NCBI GenBank assembly: GCA_008921705.1
Contig: VFFE01007724.1
Span: 2,734,127 to 2,798,126 of the forward strand
Direction of reading: 5' to 3'
DNA: 64,000 nucleotides
DNA from: Burhinus oedicnemus
Taxonomy: Eukaryota; Chordata; Aves; Charadriiformes; Burhinidae
In this document: positions 21,275 to 31,744 of the stretch, in pieces
How positions within the stretch are numbered: the first letter of the stretch is position 1
Layout: the number at the start of each line of letters is the position of its first letter
Notes under the pieces: generated by a model
Databases searched by the model: none
Told to the model about the DNA's origin: nothing
Seen by the model: only the letters and a program-made list of their open reading frames with translations
Program-made: the position numbers and the translations under genes

Positions 21275-24270
21275 ATTGAGCTTTTCCATAGTTGTCTCTC
21301 CTAAACTGCAGCCAGTGTCTCTTGAGAAGCAGACAGAATAGGTGTCAGAGCAGCTCCTCAAGTAAACCAAGGCATGGACACTTGGAAAAGCCAGGACTGA
21401 TTTGGATTGAGACGGTCTGCTGCTGCCAAATCAACCTTATGGGTGTTCTCATCCCACTTGTGGAAGGATAGCGTGAGGGAGCCGAATCTTGAAGAAAGTA
21501 TTTTTGGACAAATGTGTAGTGTGTCCTGGGTTGAATTGAGTAATTTTACCCTGCTGGACTCGGATGACAAGTTGTCTGTGGAAAGAACAGGAGGAGTCAG
21601 TGTTTCCGCTAACGTTCTGAAGAGTTAGCGTTGCTGTAGTGTGTTGGTATAAATCCTTTCCTGATGCCTTCGTGGCTTGTTCAGTCTGCGTTCAGATAAA
21701 CGATGCACGTATTGTATCAAGCTGTATCTGGAAATGGTAAAAGAAATGCTCGTCTTTCATATAGTCAAATTAATAACATAGAGGATTTAGTATATGTTAA
21801 ACCACTGCTGCCTTTTTTTGACACAAACTGTAAGTAAATAATATACATTTGCATACCATATAACTCCTTAATTATTTAAGAAGCTGCCTTAGCTAAAAAC
21901 TAAGTATATCTAATTAAATGTTGTAAGGTAAAGTGATTTTATGCTGGGTTTAATAAAAAAAAAATACTTATAAAGGATTCATTATGGACAATATTTCAGT
22001 AAAACATCTGTTACTGAATTTACTGTGTTTTTTAAAAATAATTACCAGAGAAGGAGGACTATGAAGGCTTTTTTGTTTGTTTGTTTAAAAAAACCCAAAC
22101 AACAAAACAAAAAAAAACCCCACAACCACACAGCCCCCATCTCCAAACCAACTCGATATTGGTAATACCAAGTGGTAATACCACTGTATTGGTAATGAAA
22201 GTGCAATCACAAAGATCCTATTGTGATGGTGGGCCTTGACTTCTTTCAAATGTCATGTAAGTCGGGAGAGTCCCCGCTGAACTCAAGAGACACGCGGTAC
22301 CGTCACCGTGAAGAGAATGAAGCTCAGCGTCTATTTAAAGCTCATTTACTGTTTTGCTGCCTGAGCAGCGAGGGGAGGGCATGAGGTCTGCCAGCTGGGG
22401 GCACGTACAACAAATCCCGAATGGCAGCTTTTGCTATTTTTGCTATTGCTGTTGCCGCTGCCCAGGCAGAGGCCTCGTGTCTGCAGTAGCTCTCGCAAGG
22501 AGCACGGAAGGGGTAGGAGGAAGACCTGAGGCAGTGGAGAAGTAGCTCCTGGTAGGGATTGTCACAGTATCTTTCTTGAGATCTGATGGCAGCCGGCTCT
22601 GAAGTGTCATACAGCAGCTTTGTGCACTGATGCGTTATCCTTACTATTCCAGAACAGCATCTATGTATTAGCACTGAACTTTTTAATTTTTGTAAACTTT
22701 CTCTAAGTTTTTTTTTTTTCCTTCTGTTTCAATCTTAGTATTGTGTGAAAACTAACATTGCTAAATATGTGCCCTGCAAACCTTTGCAAAACAAGCTTCT
22801 GTACCTTTAAATGTTATGCCCAATATGCCCAATTCTCTTTCTGTCTCTGTGTGTGTCTCCCTCAAAAACACCGAAGGGGGGCAGGGTGGAAAGCCATGAG
22901 GATGCATACGCTGACACTTACCTCGACTTACAGATGCAGTATTTTGAATCCTTAATTATTAGTCTACGCTCAAAATTACTGTGTCAGACAGTCTCTACTG
23001 CCCTTTGGAAGTTTGACGCTGTCACTTCGAAGTAAAGAATGACAGATGTTGAAATTATTAGATTAAATTAATTCAGGTAGCAGCCATCATCTTTTTCCAA
23101 TCTCTCACAAAGCAAGTATTACTGATTATTTATTTTATTTTTTTTTTTTTTAGTCTTCTTTTGGTCATTGATTTGTTTACCTGCAGAGCTGCCGTTGTGG
23201 CTTACTTCTTTAATAGTAGCGCTCTAGCTAAAGTTTCTAAATTGCCATTCTCGGCTGAAGATGTATCACAAGATTGGACAAATGACCTTTACAGTGTAAT
23301 AACATCCTTTAGCCATCAGGAATTAGTGTGTTGCATCTATCATTCCTGCAGGCCTTAAGGTATGTGCCTAGTTCTGTAGTGCCATTCCTGTAATAATGTT
23401 ACAGCCTTGAGAGAGATGCTTCTCTCTTCAGCGCGGTTATCACTGAAATTGGTACTCTTGTTTCACCCTTCTTACTACCATCATGTGTTATGTACGTGAT
23501 AGAATAACAAAACGCATTTTTGAACTAGCTGTATTTTTATTGACCTTATTTTCATTATTTTTTTTTCCACCAAAGTTCTTATTTACCCTAATTATTACCC
23601 TCTGAATAATCTTTTTAGATTAAGCAAGAAAGCTAACGGCTTGAGAACTTAGTCTGAGGCTTTGCACAAATAATTAAAACATCCTACAAAACTGCTGTAC
23701 GCAGTAGGATATTTTGGTAGTCTAGAAACTTAACTCTCAATTGGAAAGAGAAATATGTACTTACTGACTCAAAGCACAATTAGGTGCTTTTAATAACACA
23801 CTTGTAGAACTTTTCTAAGCGGTTGCAAATGAAAAACAAGCCTTTTTATCTGCAGTGATGTACAATGTATACAGTAATAGAAAATAATGATTAACAATGA
23901 GAACTTCAAAATGCCTGATTTAGGCTTCTAATTTTCAAGTTAAGAGGACTTAGCATTCACAAATGAAAATGTTAGTTCATGTAGACCAGTCTTTTAAGGT
24001 ACGCAAGCACTAGGATGATACCGACGAGCCTTGTCATTGTCAGTTGTTCCTTAGTAGAGGTGTGACGTTGTCAAGGAATGCTGAAATGAATGTTGCCAGA
24101 AGTTGTTACTTATGCCTCACCTGGGAGAGCACTGTTAAAATCGGGAGGAATTTTGTGGGGTAAGTGACAAAACGCTACAAGCTCTGACTAATTGGAAGAG
24201 AAACTAGAAATTTTGCATCAGTGTGTGTCATAAATGACCAGCTGAAACAAATTTGAATGTGCTGATCCAG
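21275..24270. other. mostly AT-rich non-coding stretch
   Basis: No gene called. Holds a low-complexity A/T-rich patch (22069-22130), short direct copies of GGTAATACCA (22161-22170 and 22174-22183), and a GC-moderate segment at 22345-22560 where a 110-codon minus frame is open without splice signals. A plus-strand segment at 23154-23359 has exon-like edges but stops in frame (see findings). Confidence 0.55.
22069..22130. repeat. (TTTG)n / (CAAA)n low-complexity, inverted
   Basis: GTTTGTTTGTTT is followed after A7 by CCCAAACAACAAAAC and an A9 run, so the left and right parts are imperfect complements. Low complexity with hairpin potential. Confidence 0.7.
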
Positions 24271-24273
24271 ACC

Positions 24274-24757
24274 ATCATAGAATGGATTAGGTTGGTAAAG
24301 GGACCTTAAAGAGCATCTCGTTCCAACCCCCCTGCTGTGGGCCAAAGACACCTCTTACTAGACCAGACTGCTCAAAGCCTTCTCCAACCTGGCCTTGAAC
24401 ACCTCCAGGGATGGGGCCTCCACAGCTTCCCTGGGCAACCTGGGCCAGTGTCTCGCCACCCTCAGAGCGAAAAATTTCTTCCTGACATGTAACCTAAATA
24501 TCCCCTCTTCCAGTTTGAAGCCATTACCCCTCATCCTATCACTACATGCCCTTGTAAAAGGTCCCTCTCCAGCTTTCCTGTGGGTGCCCTTCAGATACTG
24601 GAAAGCTGCTTTAGGGGTCCCCTTGGAGCCTTCTCTTCTCCAGGCTGAAGAACCCCAACTCTCTCAGCCTGTCCTTGTAGCAGAGGTGCTGTAAACCTCT
24701 GATCATCTTCATGGCCTCCTCTGGACCTGTTCCAACAGGTCCACATCATTCTGGCAT
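24274..24757 (-). mobile_element. CR1 LINE, 5'-truncated 3' fragment
   Basis: Read on the minus strand this is the 3' part of an avian CR1 non-LTR retrotransposon: the 3' end (ATTCTATGATG on the minus strand) is at the low-coordinate side, followed by the conserved block reading CTTCCCTGGGCAACCTGGGC on the plus strand and the region reading CTCTCAGCCTGTCCTTGTAG. About 480 bases remain; the 5' end is lost, as usual for CR1 through incomplete reverse transcription. An open frame across it on the plus strand is antisense and meaningless. Confidence 0.95.
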
Positions 24758-24759
24758 GT

Positions 24760-26400
24760 TAGTTCAGATCATAACAGCACATCCTCTGTGTAAGGACAGC
24801 GCAAAAAGATGAGCTAACGCTTTTGAAGATACAGACTGTTACTGGGCTTTGCGAAGAGGCATGGTAAAAACGCCTCATCCTACAGCGCATAAAATATGGA
24901 GAACTGCTCTCCCGTGCTTGCAGGGTGCCCATCTCATCGTCTTCAGGGTGAAAGCCACATGTGGGTAAGCCAACCATTCCCCTTCCTTCATGTTGTTTTC
25001 CCACATCAGTTTCACAGCCCTGTTTCTAAGAATTGTTAAGTATAATTGTCGTCTTTGCAATAGCTGTGCCCACTCACTGCTTCTGCACTCGGGCGTGCTG
25101 TAGGAGGTGTAATATCTCTAGCTAAGCAGGTTTTTAAAATTCAGTTACTGTCTCTTAGAGATCCCTGTTGTACTAGTCACCTCTGTCACCATCCCCATAG
25201 CTAACTTGCTAGAGTCTGGATTTAAATCAAAACTTGTGAAATGCTTCAGTGAGTTTACATCAAATTTCATAGCCCAAGAGTTGTATATGTGCTTTTCTGG
25301 AAGGATACTAGTCAGTTCTTTCACTTCACAGTGAAAATGTTTTCAATAATTTATGTAATGTTTGAGTCCGAAGGCAGAGAAAGACTAAGAATAAAGTGCA
25401 CCTACGGATTCATCACAGAGACTGAACAGTCAAAACCAGTCAGAAACATCAAAGGACAGTCTTATTTACAGCTAAAGCTAATTTCAGGACAGTTAGACAG
25501 CCGGTGACATTATTGGTGTGTTTACTTGAATCTGAAATGTAGCTGTTGCTTACTTTGAGAACATGCTACGTATGAACGTGTGGGCATCGATAGCATTGTG
25601 ATTTGCATTAAAGTGAAAGGAAAACTGGACAGAGAAAGAGTGAGTCACCTTAAAACCAGGGGAGAGTGACAGTGGAAAAATGTGGATAAATATCTGACAG
25701 AAGTCAGAGAGAGGGTATCCCATTGACAATAATATTGTGCTTTTATTTCTTTAAGAGAATAAGAACGCAATTCTAAAATTGGACCAGCCATTACAAGGGA
25801 TTGGACGCTCTTTTGGCTAAAAGGTGACTGAACTTAAATGCTCTGGGGCTTCTTACAAAAGCGCAAAACATTGTGTTTTGCTTAATATTGCTCCACTTGT
25901 TGTTTTTTTGGGTTGTTGGGGTTTTTTTTGTTTTTTTGTAAACCAGATGTGGGGAAAAAAGGCCACATGCCTCCCACTCATTTTTTAGAAATGTTACTTC
26001 ATGTCAGTCTTCTGGAAAGCGCCTGCTAAAGCTATCAAACCCCCGAATCAAAACAAAAAAAGAGGTTTACCTGCAGTCAGTCCGCACGAAGGACTGGCTG
26101 CCTGCCGCTGCCGCATGGGAGGGTTCCAGGGCTTTGAAGAAACAACTTGACCAGAATACGCTGCATTTGCAGCTCCCTTTCATTTCTAACGTTGCAGTTC
26201 ATCAGTGTGAAAACCTGTAGGTGCTGCAGCTATTAAATGTGTACCTCTTACGGTCGTTCTCTGTAAAATGGTTCAGTACGTCTGTAAAACAGACAAACAG
26301 ACAACACTGATAACTAGAAATCTTGTACAATTCTGGGGAAAAAACAGCAATGCAGGACTTGGTTTTGATTATATAAAATTTTATTTGAGGTGATACATCT
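24760..26400. other. non-coding stretch
   Basis: No gene or repeat recognised beyond a T/G-rich run at about 25897-25940 (TTTTTTGGGTTGTTGGGG). An ATTTGCAT octamer lies at 25601-25608. Confidence 0.55.
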
Positions 26401-27110
26401 CTAATGTTTGTGTTCATAAGAAAATAGTAATTAACAAGGCGGGATAGCTCTCTACATCTCTTTTCTTACTTTGAGTATCAGGAGAATGAAACAAAGTCGC
26501 TCTTAATATGTTTTCATCCAATTGCATTTATCTCTCTGGCTAAAATTATTCATTGATCGCTAATCAGTGGTAGTTGTTTATACACAACAGTGTTCATATG
26601 TAGCATGCAGCCTGTTGAGGATTATTGCTATAATAGGAGCTAATCAATGAAAACCACTCATGACTCTCTTAATGAGGTGATAGTGAAAAGGTTTTTCTTT
26701 TGTTTACTGCAGCAATGGATTTGTCAAAACAGGCATAGCTGTTCTCAGCCAGCAGGAAAATGGTTTTCAGCATTAGATCGCAGACACCATTTTTCTCTTT
26801 CTCTATAATAATATTAAAGTTGAAAAACGATTATTCCGGTCCCCCTTTATTAAACAAGCTATTACAAAGCAAGTGAAGGATTTCTGCACCTTCAATTTTC
26901 CACCTAATAATAGTAAAATATATCCATTGTTGCCTTGACAATATTAATGCTATTTTTTTTTTTTCCCCCCCGATGCCTAAAGCAATGAGTCTCACCGTTT
27001 GCTTTGCCAGCTTGAAACAAATTGTGGCTTTGGATTTTTAGTATTAAAGACAGGGGTTTTTACTGGTTTTCACTGTGATCAGTTAATTCACAGGCTCGAT
27101 ATTCACCAGT
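26400..27110. promoter_or_regulatory. motif-dense block, possible conserved enhancer
   Basis: A repeat-free AT-rich block with many recognisable factor-binding strings: forkhead TGTTTAC (26701-26707), SOX-like ATTACAAAG (26860-26868), CCATTGTT (26923-26930) and GACAAT (26937-26942), and several TAAT homeodomain cores. This texture, with long stretches of non-repetitive sequence and dense motifs, is typical of vertebrate conserved non-coding elements near developmental genes. Conservation itself cannot be seen from one sequence, so this is inference. Confidence 0.3.
26951..26971. repeat. poly-T/poly-C tract
   Basis: A T run passing directly into a C run, seen directly. Confidence 0.85.
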
Positions 27111-27599
27111 AGACCAGACATAGAAGTTAACTAAATCTTCACAATAGCTTTTGGATTACTGTCGATGATACCGGTATTTTGCGCTGAGACATATCTGTTA
27201 ACTCTAGAACTCCAAGATACTTTAAAATAAATGTATGTCAGATATTAGGCATTTAGGCAGAGTTAATGCCACTGGCCTACACTTCTGGTTTATCATACCA
27301 TGTTTCTGCCATTAAAGCTTCAGACACTGGCTCTGGTATTTTTGGAGGTCCTGTGTTCTCAAAGCTCTGCTGATTGATTAGACAACAGTGAATTCAGCAT
27401 CCCTAAAAATAGAGGAGTAAAGTTTTGACTTCGGAGCATGTTCATTTCTGCAGTCAGAAATTGGATGCAGAAATGGCCCTTCCCAGGCACGTGCTCTGAA
27501 TGTCAGACTACAGCCATGGGCTCCCTCTGGTTTGTCCCCAAACAGTAGGAAATCTAAGATGGAATGATCTTCGTTGGAAGATCCCTTAGATAATTCTTT

Positions 27600-28110
27600 T
27601 TAATTATTTATGCTGAAAATATTCCAAATGCAAAAAGAAGCTAAAACTTCTTAGATTATGCAGATTCAAAGAGACTTTGGGGACATCCATTAATATTTGC
27701 ATGCTGGATAGTTTGGTGTGCTGCTTCAATTATCTGGAGCTTGATCACTGTGTGTAATCATAATTTGTTCATAAAACTACCCAGGCCTGTCAGCACACTG
27801 CCTGAAATTAAGCTGCTTCTGCTTGTGCAGAGCTTATGAAAAATTGAATGGCAGTTCATTTTCACAAAACATGACAAACATAAAAGAAATTATGAATTAA
27901 TTTTAAACCCTGCTTAGCAGAGTCTTATCAATTTGATGGAGCCCTTTGTCTTACAGAAGTCTGGCATCAGAGCTGATATGCTTAATTAGTATCAAGCATC
28001 TCAAAATGTCTGTGACTGACAGGTTAGATCATTTGGTGTCCTCCCCCAACCTCCCCGTGCATTGCAGTTTGAAATATAACAGTTTTAGTTAGGGAAGCTG
28101 ACTAACATAA
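27600..28110. promoter_or_regulatory. motif-dense block, possible conserved enhancer
   Basis: Contains an exact POU octamer ATTTGCAT (27695-27702) beside CCATTAAT, then CAATTATC, GTAATCATAATTTG, ATGAATTAATTT and TGCTTAATTAGT, which are homeodomain-type sites. No repeat or coding signal is present. Assigned as a possible enhancer by texture only. Confidence 0.28.
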
Positions 28111-28514
28111 CTTTCACACCTTTACATCAAATTAGACACATGAAAATGGGATTGCTGTTGCAGATGGAGCAAAGACTGGCACAACCCATGAAATCAAGAT
28201 AAATAAAACCACATTTGCTGCTGTGGAGTCTCTTTAGATCTGAGATTACAGTGTTCTGGTCTGGCAACGTACCTCTGATTTGAATGTGAACATCGTATGT
28301 TTCCAGTTAGCGCTTGGAAAAATTAACCCAACTGGCACAAGCAATCAAGAGTGTCAAATAGGTTACTAGACAGATCCAATAAGCATTTTGGAGGGCATGC
28401 AAATTAAAGAATGTTTCTTTTTGTTCAAAAATTCTGCCTGGATGCAAAGGGTGCCTGTTATCAGTAGGATTTGAAAGCAGTAGATACCTTCTACTGTTGA
28501 TTTCCGAATATCTT

Positions 28515-28527
28515 CCCCCCCCCCCCC
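28515..28527. repeat. poly-C run at gap edge
   Basis: Thirteen C in a row immediately before the run of N. Such homopolymers often stop short-read assembly. Confidence 0.95.
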
Positions 28528-29120
28528 NNNNNNNNNNNNNNNNNNNNNNNNNNNNNNNNNNNNNNNNNNNNNNNNNNNNNNNNNNNNNNNNNNNNNNNNN
28601 NNNNNNNNNNNNNNNNNNNNNNNNNNNNNNNNNNNNNNNNNNNNNNNNNNNNNNNNNNNNNNNNNNNNNNNNNNNNNNNNNNNNNNNNNNNNNNNNNNNN
28701 NNNNNNNNNNNNNNNNNNNNNNNNNNNNNNNNNNNNNNNNNNNNNNNNNNNNNNNNNNNNNNNNNNNNNNNNNNNNNNNNNNNNNNNNNNNNNNNNNNNN
28801 NNNNNNNNNNNNNNNNNNNNNNNNNNNNNNNNNNNNNNNNNNNNNNNNNNNNNNNNNNNNNNNNNNNNNNNNNNNNNNNNNNNNNNNNNNNNNNNNNNNN
28901 NNNNNNNNNNNNNNNNNNNNNNNNNNNNNNNNNNNNNNNNNNNNNNNNNNNNNNNNNNNNNNNNNNNNNNNNNNNNNNNNNNNNNNNNNNNNNNNNNNNN
29001 NNNNNNNNNNNNNNNNNNNNNNNNNNNNNNNNNNNNNNNNNNNNNNNNNNNNNNNNNNNNNNNNNNNNNNNNNNNNNNNNNNNNNNNNNNNNNNNNNNNN
29101 NNNNNNNNNNNNNNNNNNNN
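28528..29120. other. assembly gap (593 N)
   Basis: All bases are N. Open frames drawn through it are artefacts. The gap is bounded by poly-C on the left and, nine bases inside the right edge, by an A17 run (29129-29145), so repetitive or GC-rich sequence is probably missing. Confidence 1.
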
Positions 29121-29128
29121 TTTTGTTT

Positions 29129-29145
29129 AAAAAAAAAAAAAAAAA
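29129..29145. repeat. poly-A run near gap edge (17 A)
   Basis: Homopolymer seen directly on the right flank of the gap. Confidence 0.95.
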
Positions 29146-29412
29146 CAACCAACGTTTTGAGGAACTGTTCTTTCAAAAGGACTTGTTAGATGTGTATCTT
29201 AATTACATGATAAAAACGTTAGATGCAAAAATAAAAACTTTCACTAAGTCATAATCTTAAGTAATTAGTGGACCATGGGTAGATTACTTGGAATTAAACT
29301 TCTACCTTCCTTCTTAGTTTTGAAAAACTGTGACTGGTGTATTTCAGAATTTACATGTTTGTCTTCATTGACATAACTGTGTCAGAATTTTTTTTTTTTA
29401 AGGAAGTTTCTG

Positions 29413-29586
29413 ATGCAGAAATATGAAGCACAGCAACAAGAGTCTGGGGAAGTAACAGAAATTGCCACAGTGGATTTAAAAGACCGCATGCTAGGTTTAG
29501 AATTAGCAGAGGCAATAGCATTAATAATGTTTTGCATTACTGCATCAATTACCTGGTTCACTGTGCCATTGAAGAAAGGGATCTAA
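29413..29586 (+). other. short open frame behind an acceptor-like site, weak
   Basis: A plus-strand frame of 57 codons starts at an ATG (29413) and ends TAA (29584-29586). An acceptor-like T-rich tract plus GATGCAG lies across its start (AG at 29417-29418). The product would have an acidic/Gln-rich N-terminus (KYEAQQQESGEV) and a hydrophobic stretch near residues 35-48 (ALIMFCITASITWF). No family is recognised, and the DNA could equally be a conserved non-coding element (AATAGCATTAATAATG region). Length is unremarkable. Confidence 0.1.
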
Positions 29587-29589
29587 TAA

Positions 29590-31440
29590 ATTCCATCTCT
29601 TGCTGTTGGAAGGATATTAGCCATCCGTTTACTGAGAGGTTTTAATTTGCAGAGATATGAAATGATGTTTGACCCAAGTGCTTGTTGAGAGCAAACCAGT
29701 AACAAATATGTATATCTAGCTGCAATTTTTAAGAATCTTTTCAGGAAAAAAAAACCCCTTCAATGAAATCACTTGTCTGTAATTTGATTTACGTGAGGTA
29801 AGAAATCTATGCGCATATTCTAAAACTTACAGAGCAATTAAGATTTTCATCTTTTTTTCTCTGCCTCTTCAATTCAGGTTGAGACAGGAAATACAAAGTG
29901 TGCACTTTAAAATATTGATGTAGTAGCTCCTCCATGTCCTTTTAAAAATGAAGTGAAATTGGTAAACAGATGTGGAGGGTTTCAAAGAGTGAAGCTTAGT
30001 TATTTGAATTTATTTTAACCTGTTGTTATTACAATCATTTATGAGATAAGGGACAAATTCTTAGCAAAAGATATTAACGCACTGAAATTCTGTTGAAACT
30101 TGCAGCTCCATGGTAAGAGCAAAATGTGTGTTGAGGAATAGTGCACAGTGAGCCTGTTTGGCACTTAACCATTTGTTGGTGTTTCTGGGGGCTGCTGGAA
30201 TGGAAATTATAAAAACCTGATCTGCCCCCATAGCCTGAGCCATCCAATACAATATATGCAAGGATGTTACTTTTTTTTTTTGGTCTTTTTACTTGTGTAA
30301 ATGTTTTAATTATAAATCAGAAAATGTCAATATTACTAAAATAGCTTTCTATATTCCATTCAGTCCCAAGAATGATCACCAAGGAACTTGGTTAAAAGAG
30401 TCAGAGCTGTGCTAACGGCGGTTTGCTCCAGTGTGGTAGAGCCTTTATTAAAATTCCAATTAAAAATCACCAAGAGGAAGGCTGCTGTTTGTGCTACTTG
30501 TCCTGGAAGCCAGATGCATCTGCGTCCAGTTGATAGGTTTTTTTGCTTGTTAATTATATTCACGTTTTGTGGCACTAATGTCTAGAAAGGTATAGAAGCC
30601 AGGTTAGGGCCTGGAGGTCCCTGGATAAATTGTTGGCTTCTGTTAATGGTGTTTGGACTATGTATATACAATAGCGGATTATGGTATTTAACGGGAATTT
30701 GTGTCCTGTCATATGTGGAAGGATTAAAATAACAATAAACCATGTATCTCGGTGGCCGCTTACGTGTATTTGAATTGTTTGTAAAGGATATTCTCAGTTT
30801 GAATGACCCTATAAACATTAATGAAGCCAGGCTGTATTTTCTTGAGATTCACGCAAAGTTAATATTTGAAGAAGTTGTGTGTGAAGTATTGTAATGGGGA
30901 AGCAATGTGACTGTAATTTTCAACAGGTGTAAATATTGTATAAGGTTTGTAGCCAGTGGATACCATTAACAAATGCATGTCCGTGGATGGCTGGAGATAA
31001 GTGTATGAGAGGCCGGTTGGAGGAAAAGAAGTGCTATCGGGCATTTGTTTCTAAGCTAGTGTCCTCGAAGCCAAAGGGATTAGGGGTATGATTGTAGCCT
31101 TTTAGGATTTGCTTATCATAATATTTTTATTACATTAATAATAGGGAATATTAAACTTGTAACTCGTGGTTTATATTTAATGAGGATGCGACATTTCACA
31201 CGGGAACTCAAATTGTTTTCTAGCGCCACTCGGGAAGATGAATCTAGCTTAAGATCAGGAATACAATAGCTTCTTCCCCATTTGTTTGCACACAAACCCA
31301 CTCGTCTGTAGTAGTCCTGAAAGGCCCCATATTTGCTGATCCCAGGACTGGATCAGATTGCCAATAAAACTAATTTTCCAAATGGAACCGCTGATATTTT
31401 GGCAACTACCTACCTTCCAATGTCCAGTGTGGGTTGGGTG
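29590..31440. other. repeat-poor, motif-rich non-coding stretch
   Basis: No interspersed repeat and no coding signal. Blocks such as 30360-30560 and 30590-30870 have the non-repetitive, even texture of conserved non-coding DNA, with TAAT cores, TTAATTATATT and AAACATTAATGAAG strings. Function is not demonstrable here. Confidence 0.4.
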
Positions 31441-31740
31441 TCACTGAGCCGCCTCAAAAGGAGTGTAACCCCAGGCAGCGTCTTCGGGTGAAGTTACACA
31501 AGCTTTTGCACAGGTCATGGGGCTCTGGACCTTTGACTCTGCCGCTTCTTGGTGATGCCCGTAATAACGTGCTGTGACCAAAGACACAAAGCTGTGCTCT
31601 CTGGATGGTTGCGCTGGCTGGGCGTGCTGCCATGCGCCCTTCCAACCTGCGCGCATCACCTCCTCGAGGACGTAACCGCTCCACTTCCACCGGCCAAGGG
31701 GAGCCTGCAGCAGGGCAAGGGTGCTGCATGGACACTGGTG
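31440..31740. promoter_or_regulatory. isolated CpG-rich patch (small CpG-island-like)
   Basis: About 300 bases, clearly GC-richer than the flanks, with roughly fourteen CpGs counted by eye (for example CTGCGCGCATCACC and CCTCGAGGACG). In an otherwise CpG-poor window this suggests an unmethylated or recently GC-biased segment, such as an orphan CpG island, a promoter of an unannotated transcript, or a GC-rich relic. Overlapping open frames on both strands reflect composition; none has a recognisable domain. Confidence 0.35.
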
Positions 31741-31744
31741 ATGT

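Noticed and set aside
22342..22674. 110-codon minus-strand open frame in a GC-moderate segment
   Set aside because: No acceptor or donor in the right place, Ala/Cys/Ser-rich from composition, and a plus-strand frame also open.
28307..29189. Long open frames of 230-289 codons on both strands
   Set aside because: They run through 593 N; the only real codons are short flanks of poly-C and poly-A sequence.
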